Of a DNA stretch of 20,762 nucleotides, positions 8,054 through 14,595 are shown piece after piece. Positions within the stretch are counted from its first letter, which is position 1. Each line of letters starts with the position of its first letter. Under the pieces are notes generated by a model that was not told the origin of the DNA, ran no database searches, and was given only the letters and a program-made list of their open reading frames with translations. The stretch is taken from NCBI GenBank assembly GCA_964430565.1, contig CAYSFD010000054.1:1-20762 (forward strand), written 5' to 3'. This stretch comes from VBDM01 sp964430565. GTDB taxonomy: Bacteria; Pseudomonadota; Gammaproteobacteria; Burkholderiales; SG8-39. The position numbers and the translations under genes are program-made.

Positions 8054-9262
8054 CTAGGTTATCGCATTGGCGCGCCGGATGCTGGCGATCATGCTGCTGA
8101 CAAGCAGAAACTCGCGCCTGCCCTCCCGGCTCGCCGCCTGGCGGCGCAGCTCGTCGAAATTCCTCCTGCGCCCCTCTTCGGATTTTTCATTGAGCCGTTT
8201 CAGGTTCCTGATCGAATGCTCCTGCACGTATTCGAGGTTCACGGTGCGGCGCTGGCGCACGTAAAGGTCAAGGAGCGACTCGTCGGCCTCGCCCCGGCAT
8301 ACTTTCCCGAGCTTCCCGGTAAGATTGATCGAGTCGTGGATTCCCCCGTTCAGGCCGAAAGCGCCCATGGGATTGTTGAGGTGCGCAGCGTCCCCGGCGA
8401 GCAGGACGCGCCCGACGCGGAATTCCTTCGCCACGCGTTGGTGCACTTTGTAGATACTCTTGTACTTGATCTGGTAACGCTCCCTCCGCGCGAGGAAGCT
8501 CTGCATTCGTCTCTCCACCATTTCCTCGGACAGTGTCAGTGCCTCTTCCTCCTCGGGCGGCACCGGAAAAATCACGCGCCATATTCCCGGCGGTCCCTCG
8601 TCGGGCATCTTGAATATCGCGGACCATTCTTCCGGATCGGCGAGGTACGCGTTCATGGCGTAGCCGTGCGGCGCGTAGTCGTAGGTCGTGCTCGCCACGA
8701 GGAAGCGCTCGTCCCAGGTGAAGCCGTCGAAACCCACGTCGGCGCACCTGCGCACGGTGCTGCGACCGCCGTCGGCGCCGACCAGCCAGTCGGCCTCGAA
8801 TATTTCCGTTCCGCCCGGCGTCGCTGCGCTCACCGTCACCTTGTCGGCGGTCTGCGAGAGATCGGTCACCTTGTGCGAGAAACACACCCGGGCGTTCGGG
8901 CATTCCTTGAGCTTTGAAAGAATGATCGGCGTGAGCCGGTGCTGCTCGAGGTGCAGGCGATAGGGATACGGCGTGAGGTCGCCGATTTCCGTCACATCCC
9001 ACTCGACGATGATGCCTTCCCTGCGGTCGCGGATCTGCCAGCGCGGCACCTTGATCGCCGTCTTGTGCATCTCATCGGTAATGCCGTACGGCGCCATCAT
9101 TTCGAGCGAGGGCGGGTGGTAGGTGCCGGCGCGCAAGTCGATGGTCAGAGCCGGCTCGGCTTCGAGCACCAGCACCGAGACGTCCTGCTTCGCGAGCGCG
9201 AGCGCAGTCAGCAGCCCGACCGGCCCTGCGCCGGCGACGATCACCTGGGGGTTTTTTGCCAT
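8054..9262 (-). CDS. FAD-dependent aromatic-type monooxygenase (PHBH/MhpA-like)
   Basis: A 402-residue flavoprotein of the class A hydroxylase family, which uses NAD(P)H and O2 to hydroxylate aromatic rings. The dinucleotide fold starts at once: VIVAGAGPVGLLTALALA with GxGxxG at 11-16. The DG motif VGADGGRSTVR is at 161-171 and the second FAD motif LLAGDAAHLNNPMGAFGLNG at 288-307. The length fits single-component enzymes that lack the thioredoxin-like C-terminal domain of phenol hydroxylases. It starts 21 bases after the stop of an MFS transporter gene and is probably in one operon with the two transporters. The neighbouring VOC dioxygenase-like gene, acyl-CoA ligase and hydratase suggest a role in catabolism of an aromatic substrate. 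The substrate itself is unknown. Confidence 0.92.
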   Translation of the reverse strand: MAKNPQVIVAGAGPVGLLTALALAKQDVSVLVLEAEPALTIDLRAGTYHPPSLEMMAPYGITDEMHKTAIKVPRWQIRDRREGIIVEWDVTEIGDLTPYPYRLHLEQHRLTPIILSKLKECPNARVCFSHKVTDLSQTADKVTVSAATPGGTEIFEADWLVGADGGRSTVRRCADVGFDGFTWDERFLVASTTYDYAPHGYAMNAYLADPEEWSAIFKMPDEGPPGIWRVIFPVPPEEEEALTLSEEMVERRMQSFLARRERYQIKYKSIYKVHQRVAKEFRVGRVLLAGDAAHLNNPMGAFGLNGGIHDSINLTGKLGKVCRGEADESLLDLYVRQRRTVNLEYVQEHSIRNLKRLNEKSEEGRRRNFDELRRQAASREGRREFLLVSSMIASIRRANAIT

Positions 9263-9283
9263 TCCCGTAAGTCCACGCTCATC

Positions 9284-10495
9284 TTACCGTGGCGCCTCGA
9301 CCGGACGCACTCGGCGCGCGAGCGCGATGCAGGCAAGCGTTCCCGCGGCGGAGAGCATCCCGATCATCCAGTAACCTGTCAGCTCGCCCTCGGCGGACCG
9401 ACCCACGATAAGGCTGGCGACGAACGAGGCCGCGCCGGCGCCGAGCTGCTGGATCGCCGCATTGAAGCTCATGACGCTGCCGCGCAGGCGCGGCTCGGCG
9501 CCCGAGGTAACGAGCGCCATCGCCGGCACCATGCGTGCGGAGGAAGCCGCGAAAACCAGCATCGAAACGAGCACCGCGACCGCCAGCGGCGCACGCGGCA
9601 GGCTGGTCATCGCCAGCACCGCGACCGCCGTGGCCACGGCGCATCCGGCGAACACCGGGCGCCTGCCGATGCTGTCGCTCCACCCGCCGACGAAGCGCGC
9701 GGCGAGCAGCGCCGCACTCCCGGCGACCAGGTACACCAGGGGCAGGTCGGCCTCGCTCACGCCGACATTCGCCACCAGGTACGGCGCGATGAACGGAAAC
9801 ACCAGGAACCCCGAGAACACCAGCAGCGCCGAGAACGCGAAAATCCTCAGGTGGTTGGCTTCTCCGAACACGGCCCTCCACTGCGCGAGCGCGTTGCGCT
9901 CGCCGCCGAGCGTCAAATGCGCGCGTACCGGCGGAATCACGAACCAGGCCGCGAGCAGGACGCTCGAGCACAGCGCGGCAAGGAACACATAGGGCGCGCG
10001 CCAGGTGAAATGCAGCGCGAGGACCAGGGCGATCGGCACGCCCAGGATCGAGGCAAGCGAAAAAGCCGACATCAAAACACCGAAAGCCCGGCCGCGCCGG
10101 CCTTCGGGGACCACGTCCGCGACGATGGTGAAGATATTCGCCGCGACCACGCCGCCGAAAGCGCCGGATATCGCTCGCGCGGCCAGCAGCGTCGCGTAGC
10201 CCGGCGCAAGAGCGCAGGCCGCCATGGTCGCGGCAAAGCACGCGTACAGGGCGAGCACGGCGGTCCTGCGATCGAAGCGGTCGATGACAAACGCGGAGAG
10301 AAAGCCCGAGAGACCCGCGGCCAGCGTGTGGATCGAGACGAAGAACCCGAGCTGCGTCGGCGTGATGTCGAACTCGCGCATGAGCTGCGTGCCCAGGGGC
10401 ATCAGCACCATGAAATCGACCATCTGGCTGAATTGGATTGCCGAAAGCACGAGCAGCAGCAGCCACTCGCGAGGCATTTCCCGCGGCGCGTCCAT
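9284..10495 (-). CDS. MFS transporter, DHA1-like
   Basis: A 403-residue inner-membrane protein with about twelve hydrophobic segments in two halves. The loop between segments 2 and 3 contains DRFDRRTAVL, the conserved MFS motif A region. Segments 4-5 carry RAISGAFGGVVAANIFTIVA. The second half starts near FSALLVFSGFLVFPFIAPYL and has GGWSDSIGRRPVF, the repeat of motif A. This pattern is typical of the DHA1 drug-efflux and sugar-efflux branch, though catabolic importers also fall there. The ATG at 10495 has the Shine-Dalgarno AGGAG formed partly by the TAG stop of the preceding gene, five bases upstream, which indicates translational coupling. Direction of transport and substrate are not deducible. 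Confidence 0.9.
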   Translation of the reverse strand: MDAPREMPREWLLLLVLSAIQFSQMVDFMVLMPLGTQLMREFDITPTQLGFFVSIHTLAAGLSGFLSAFVIDRFDRRTAVLALYACFAATMAACALAPGYATLLAARAISGAFGGVVAANIFTIVADVVPEGRRGRAFGVLMSAFSLASILGVPIALVLALHFTWRAPYVFLAALCSSVLLAAWFVIPPVRAHLTLGGERNALAQWRAVFGEANHLRIFAFSALLVFSGFLVFPFIAPYLVANVGVSEADLPLVYLVAGSAALLAARFVGGWSDSIGRRPVFAGCAVATAVAVLAMTSLPRAPLAVAVLVSMLVFAASSARMVPAMALVTSGAEPRLRGSVMSFNAAIQQLGAGAASFVASLIVGRSAEGELTGYWMIGMLSAAGTLACIALARRVRPVEAPR

Positions 10496-10500
10496 CGCTC

Positions 10501-11709
10501 CTAGGCCGCCCGGCCGGAGGCGCGCGAGCGGATGAAGCCGGCCATGAAGATGCCCCCTGCCCCGAGGCTCGCGAAAGCGAGACCCCAGGCGAGCGGGCCG
10601 CCTCCCGCAAGGTCGAGCACGGCTCCAAAGACCAGAGGCGCAACGAACCCTGCGCCAAAGCCGAGCATGGAATGCACCGCCATGGTCGCGCCGCGGATGC
10701 GCTCATCGGCGCGCGTCACCACGCCCGCGGTCAACGCCGAGGAGTCGCCCATGATCAACGTCATGTGCAGCATCACCAGCACCGCAAGCAGATACCATGG
10801 AAGGAAAGAGAGAAATCCAAGCGCGCAGGTCAGCACGCCCGAGGCGAGCATCGCCCTCCAAATCAACCGCTCGCGGCCATGGCGCATGGCGAGCTCGTTG
10901 CCGAATATGCTGGCCGCCGGCCCGAACAGATTCGCCACCGCCGCGATCGTGACCGCCGACCAGACGGCAGGGCCCGCGCCCTCGGCAACCCGAAACTCCT
11001 GCGCAAATACGATGAACGCAACCAGCCACGAGCGCGAGCCGAACAGCTCCCAGCAATGCACCGCGTAGCCGAGAATGAAGGGCCGCACTTCGCGGCTCGC
11101 GAGCACGGGGCGGAAGTCGAGCACATGCGTGTCGGTGTGTCGTACGGGCTTTCGCGCAGGCAGGGCGAGCACCATCAGCCCCGCGACCAGCGGCCCAATT
11201 GCGCCAAGCCCGAACGCCCAGCGCCAGCCCATCGTGTCGGCGATCCAGCCGGAAAACAGGATGGACAGGCTCGTTCCGAGTCCGAACACCGCGGTGTAGA
11301 ACGCGACCGCCCGGCTCTGCGACTGCGTGCCCTGCACGCTGTCGGTCAGTGCGCGCAGTCCCGGCATGTAGGTGCCGGCGATCCCCGCGCCGGCGAGAAG
11401 TTGCAGCAGTGACGCCGACGTCACGCCTTGTGCCAGCAGTGCAAGCCCCGCGAGGGCGAGCGCCGCGACGACGCACGACGCTAAATAGATCCGCCGCGCA
11501 TCCACGCGATCGGTCAGGCTGGTCAACACCGGCACCGCGGCCATATAGCCGGCGAAGAACATCCCGCCGATCAAGCCCGCCTGCGTGTTGTTCATGCCCC
11601 ACTCATCCTGCAACCGCGGGAGCAGAGTGGCGTAGGTCGCGAAGCCGGCCATGCTCGCGACATGCGCTAAGCACATCCAGGCAATCACGCGCCAGGCGGG
11701 CGGTTGCAT
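10501..11709 (-). CDS. MFS transporter, second and distinct
   Basis: A 402-residue membrane protein with twelve predicted segments; it starts WRVIAWMCLAHVASMAGFAT and carries DRVDARRIYLAS after segment 2, the motif A loop. The mid-protein region PVRHTDTHVLDFRPVLASRE is the central cytoplasmic loop. It is only remotely similar to the next gene, so this is not a recent duplication. I chose the ATG at 11709 because the open frame further upstream runs into a palindromic repeat and would add 23 arginine-rich residues. A GTG one codon earlier is an alternative. The best Shine-Dalgarno-like string (GGGAGAGGG, 11730-11722) belongs to the repeat itself. Substrate unknown; an importer for the compound degraded by the neighbours is plausible. 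Confidence 0.88.
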   Translation of the reverse strand: MQPPAWRVIAWMCLAHVASMAGFATYATLLPRLQDEWGMNNTQAGLIGGMFFAGYMAAVPVLTSLTDRVDARRIYLASCVVAALALAGLALLAQGVTSASLLQLLAGAGIAGTYMPGLRALTDSVQGTQSQSRAVAFYTAVFGLGTSLSILFSGWIADTMGWRWAFGLGAIGPLVAGLMVLALPARKPVRHTDTHVLDFRPVLASREVRPFILGYAVHCWELFGSRSWLVAFIVFAQEFRVAEGAGPAVWSAVTIAAVANLFGPAASIFGNELAMRHGRERLIWRAMLASGVLTCALGFLSFLPWYLLAVLVMLHMTLIMGDSSALTAGVVTRADERIRGATMAVHSMLGFGAGFVAPLVFGAVLDLAGGGPLAWGLAFASLGAGGIFMAGFIRSRASGRAA

Positions 11710-11723
11710 CACCTTGATATTCC

Positions 11724-11813
11724 CTCTCCCGCTTGCGGGAGAACGTGAACGCCCCTCACCCGCTCGCTTCGCTCGCACCCTCTCCCGCTTGCGGGAGAGG
11801 TTCGGGGTGAGGG
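11724..11813. repeat. Intergenic palindromic repeat element (REP/MITE-like)
   Basis: Two identical copies of the hairpin TCTCCCGC-TT-GCGGGAGA lie at 11725-11742 and 11781-11798. Between them CCCTCACCC (11753-11761) is inverted as GGGTGAGGG at 11805-11813, and CGCTCGCTTCGCTCGC at 11761-11776 is itself near-palindromic. Repeats of this CTCTCCCGC...GGTGAGGG kind are dispersed through many proteobacterial genomes. It fills almost the whole gap between the hydratase stop and the first transporter start. Confidence 0.85.
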
Positions 11814-11817
11814 CCGC

Positions 11818-12594
11818 TCACTTGTGTTTAAAGTTGGGCTTGCGCTTTTCCACGAACGCCGCCATGCCTTCCTTCTGGTCCTCCGTCGCGAACAGCGCGT
11901 GGAACGCTCGCCGCTCGAAAAGAATGCCCTCGGCAAGCGGCGCCTCGTAGGCGCGGTTGATCGATTCTTTCGCCATCATCACCGAAGGCAGCGAAAACTC
12001 CGCGATCTGCGCCGCCGCGGCGAGCGCTTCATCCATCAGCCGCTCCGCCGGCACCACGCGCGACACGAGTCCCGCGCGCTCGGCCTCGGCCGCGTCCATC
12101 ATGCGTCCGGTCAGGACGAGGTCCATCGCCTTCGCCTTGCCTAGCGCGCGCGGCAGGCGCTGCGTGCCGCCCGCTCCGGGGATGATCCCGAGCTTGATCT
12201 CAGGCTGGCCGAACCTGGCGCCCTCCGCAGCGAAGATAATGTCGCACATCATCGCAAGCTCGCAGCCGCCGCCGAGCGCGTAGCCCGCGACTGCGGCGAT
12301 GACGGGCTTCCTGACCGATTTCATCCGCTCCCAGTTGCGCGTGATGTACTCGCCTTTGTATACGTCCATGTAGCCCCAGTCCTTCATTGCGCCGATGTCG
12401 GCGCCCGCGGCAAAGGCCTTGTCGTTTCCGGTAATCACGATCGCGCCGATCGCCTCATCGGCATCGAACCCGGCAAGCGCCTCGCCCAACTCGGTCATGA
12501 GCGCGTCGTTGAGCGCATTCAGCGCCTTGGGCCGGTTGAGCGCGATCAGGCCGACGCGGCCGCGGGTCTCGACGATGATGTTTTCGTAGGCCAT
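11818..12594 (-). CDS. Enoyl-CoA hydratase/isomerase (crotonase family)
   Basis: A 258-residue crotonase that closely follows the mitochondrial ECHS1 / bacterial PaaF-FadB1 pattern. It hydrates trans-2-enoyl-CoA to 3-hydroxyacyl-CoA in beta-oxidation-like routes. The oxyanion-hole segment KAFAAGADIGAM is at 59-70. The catalytic glutamates are E112 in GYALGGGCELAMMCD and E132 in FGQPEIKLGIIPGAGG, with the family's 20-residue spacing, so a true hydratase is expected. The ATG at 12594 (MAYENIIVETRGRVGLIALN) was taken because family similarity begins there; longer in-frame starts lie within the divergent promoter region. The Shine-Dalgarno is weak. It is divergent from the VOC gene (85 bases apart) and upstream of the transporter, monooxygenase and fadD genes. 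Confidence 0.94.
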   Translation of the reverse strand: MAYENIIVETRGRVGLIALNRPKALNALNDALMTELGEALAGFDADEAIGAIVITGNDKAFAAGADIGAMKDWGYMDVYKGEYITRNWERMKSVRKPVIAAVAGYALGGGCELAMMCDIIFAAEGARFGQPEIKLGIIPGAGGTQRLPRALGKAKAMDLVLTGRMMDAAEAERAGLVSRVVPAERLMDEALAAAAQIAEFSLPSVMMAKESINRAYEAPLAEGILFERRAFHALFATEDQKEGMAAFVEKRKPNFKHK

Positions 12595-12679
12595 TGGGGT
12601 ACACTTTCGCGAAGCGGAAGGAGGAGCGGCCGATTCTATCAGTCCGTTCCTGCCGGATTCGGAAATGGGGTCGGCATTC

Positions 12680-13903
12680 ATGGCAAAACGCGGGAAATTC
12701 GATGTCGGCGGCGTGCTGCTCGAGCAGCCGTTCAAGATCCGGCGTCTGGGGCACTTCGGGCTGAACGTCCCCGATCCCGCGGCGTGCCTCGATTTCTACT
12801 GCGAGGGGCTCGGCTTGCGCGTCTCCGATCCGCTCGATATCGCCGAGCACCACGCGAAGCGCGACGAGCTGAAGGCCCTCGGCGACACCAACATGTATTT
12901 CCTGCGCCACGGCACGGACCATCATTCCTTCGTGCTGTGCAATGGCGCCATCTACAACGCGGCCGGACGCGGCGGCGACCTTCCCGCCGACGTCACCGTG
13001 AACCAGATGACCTGGCAGGTGGCGAGTCTCGCGGAAGTGTCGAACGCGATCGACTGGTTCAATTCGAAGGGCGTGCGCATCAGCCGCGCCGGCCGCGACA
13101 TGCCGGGCTCCAACTGGCACTGCTACCCGTACGACCCCGAAGGCCACCGCAACGAGTTGTACTACGGGATGGAGCAGATCGGCTGGACGGGCCTCTCCAA
13201 GCCGCGCGCGATGCACGAGCGCGGCTTTCGCGAGCGGCCGCCGCTGCCGCAGATTCCGGAGTACGAAGAAGTGAAGCAGAGCGTCGCGCGCGGCGTCGAT
13301 CTCGACTCGGGCTTCCGCCACCCGGAAAAGATGCCCGCGAAGTACGACGTGGACGGCATCCTGCTGCCGCGCCCGTTCAAAGTCGTGCGCCACGGCCCGA
13401 TCCGGCTTTTCTGCCGCGACGTGCGCGCGATGGAAGCCTTCTACACCGGCATCATGGGTTTCACGCGCACCGAATCCATCACCTGGAACGGGCAGCGCTG
13501 CGTGTTTCTGCGCTGCAGCACCGAGCATCACTCCCTCGCGCTCTATCCGATAGCGCTGCGCAACAAGCTCGGACTCTCGCCCCACACCACGGTGATGAGC
13601 TTCGGCGTGCAGGTCGCCACCTACCGCCAGCTAAAAGCGGCGATCGGCTTCCTCAAGGATCGCGGCGGCAAGTTCGTTGACATCCCGCCCGCTCTCGCGC
13701 CCGGGATCGATTACAGCGCCCACGTGCTCGACCCGGCCGGGCACGCCATTCAGCTCTATTACTACATGGAGCAGGTCGGCTGGAACGGGCGGCCGCGCGC
13801 GAAGAGAGTCCGCGCCCCCGCGCTCGTCGCCGACTGGCCGAACGCAGTCGAGCCCAAGTCCGATACGTATACAGGCGAGCCTTATCTCGGGCCGTGGGGC
13901 TGA
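12680..13903 (+). CDS. Two-domain VOC protein, extradiol-dioxygenase-like
   Basis: A 407-residue protein made of two vicinal-oxygen-chelate domains that are clearly duplicates. KFDVGGVLLEQPFKI (from 6) matches KYDVDGILLPRPFKV (from 221), and ELYYGMEQIGWTG matches QLYYYMEQVGWNG. In VOC dioxygenases and glyoxalases the metal is held by His-His-Glu. The first domain has H25, H82 and E159, a complete triad. The second domain has P240, H284 and Q358, so two ligands are lost. This is the reverse of classical type I extradiol dioxygenases, where the C-terminal half is catalytic. A ring-cleaving or hydroxylating role is possible from context but unproven; glyoxalase or isomerase activity is an alternative. 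The ATG at 12680 has GGGG eight bases upstream; an ATG at 12665 is possible. It is divergent from the enoyl-CoA hydratase and probably heads an operon with the next two genes. Confidence 0.88.
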   Translation: MAKRGKFDVGGVLLEQPFKIRRLGHFGLNVPDPAACLDFYCEGLGLRVSDPLDIAEHHAKRDELKALGDTNMYFLRHGTDHHSFVLCNGAIYNAAGRGGDLPADVTVNQMTWQVASLAEVSNAIDWFNSKGVRISRAGRDMPGSNWHCYPYDPEGHRNELYYGMEQIGWTGLSKPRAMHERGFRERPPLPQIPEYEEVKQSVARGVDLDSGFRHPEKMPAKYDVDGILLPRPFKVVRHGPIRLFCRDVRAMEAFYTGIMGFTRTESITWNGQRCVFLRCSTEHHSLALYPIALRNKLGLSPHTTVMSFGVQVATYRQLKAAIGFLKDRGGKFVDIPPALAPGIDYSAHVLDPAGHAIQLYYYMEQVGWNGRPRAKRVRAPALVADWPNAVEPKSDTYTGEPYLGPWG

Positions 13904-13917
13904 TCGTGGATCGGTTC

Positions 13918-14562
13918 ATGAACGCGCGGTTCGCCTTGCGACGCTCAAGGCTCCTTGGCGCTGCGGCGCTCGCCGCTCTCGTGCTCCTTGCCGGATGCAC
14001 GGCTCTCAAGAAATTCGCCTACGAGGGATTCGGCCGGGACGACTGGCAGCAGCCCGAGAAAGTCGTGCAGTCGCTCGCGATCAAGCCGGGTGACCGCATC
14101 GCCGATCTCGGCTCGGGCGGCGGCTATTTCACTTTCCGGCTCTCGCAGGCGGTCGGGCCCACGGGCAGGGTGTACGCGGTCGATGTGGACAAGGACATGC
14201 TCGAGGACTTGACCGAGCGCGCGAACAAAGACGGCTACCGCAACATCGAGAAGGTCCTCGCCAAATACGATGACCCCTCGCTGCCCGAATCGGGCGTGGA
14301 CCTCATCTTCACGAGCAACGTCTATCACCACATCGAGGCGCGTGCGAAGTATTTCGCCGACGCCGCGAAGTACCTGCGGCCCGGCGGGCGCATCGCCATC
14401 GTCGATTTCAACGGCAAGCACTGGTCCGCGACCTTCGTCGGCCATTATTCGCCGGTGGAGCTCATCAAGAAGGAAATGGACGAAGCGGGCTATCGCCTGG
14501 AGCGCGAGTTCGATTTTCTCGACCGGCAGAGCTTCCTCGTTTTCGCGAAGAAGGCCCGCTAG
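13918..14562 (+). CDS. Class I SAM-dependent methyltransferase with lipoprotein signal
   Basis: A 214-residue protein. Residues 1-27 form a lipoprotein signal peptide: RRSR near the start, a hydrophobic stretch and the lipobox LLAGC with C27. A Rossmann-type methyltransferase domain follows: motif I IADLGSGGGYF at 61-71, the acidic strand VYAVDVDKDML, then VDLIFTSNVYHH and the motif RPGGRIAIVDFNG. The family transfers a methyl group from S-adenosylmethionine; the target is unknown. The combination with export is odd, because SAM is cytoplasmic. The ATG at 13918 was chosen as the shortest start that keeps the arginine-rich n-region; a GTG at 13906 and an ATG at 13894 (overlapping the previous stop) are alternatives. 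It lies 14 bases after the VOC gene and is probably cotranscribed. Confidence 0.85.
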   Translation: MNARFALRRSRLLGAAALAALVLLAGCTALKKFAYEGFGRDDWQQPEKVVQSLAIKPGDRIADLGSGGGYFTFRLSQAVGPTGRVYAVDVDKDMLEDLTERANKDGYRNIEKVLAKYDDPSLPESGVDLIFTSNVYHHIEARAKYFADAAKYLRPGGRIAIVDFNGKHWSATFVGHYSPVELIKKEMDEAGYRLEREFDFLDRQSFLVFAKKAR

Positions 14563-14595
14563 CCGGCGTGCCCGCCCATCAAAGGACGAACCGTC

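Noticed and set aside
6389..8917. Very long open frame (842 codons) on the plus strand, antisense to fadD and the monooxygenase
   Set aside because: It is the GC-rich complement of two well-supported genes, spans their intergenic region, and its His/Arg/Ala-rich product resembles no family.
8939..10504. 521-codon plus-strand frame opposite the monooxygenase start and an MFS gene
   Set aside because: Low-complexity Arg/Gly/His product, no ribosome binding site, and the opposite strand encodes a clear transporter.
9284..11709. Tandem duplication origin for the two MFS genes
   Set aside because: Apart from general MFS landmarks the two proteins share little sequence, so they are separate subfamilies.
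12605..12621. Imperfect hairpin CTTTCGC-GAA-GCGGAAG in the divergent hydratase/VOC spacer
   Set aside because: Short and imperfect; expected by chance in this composition, so not listed as an operator.
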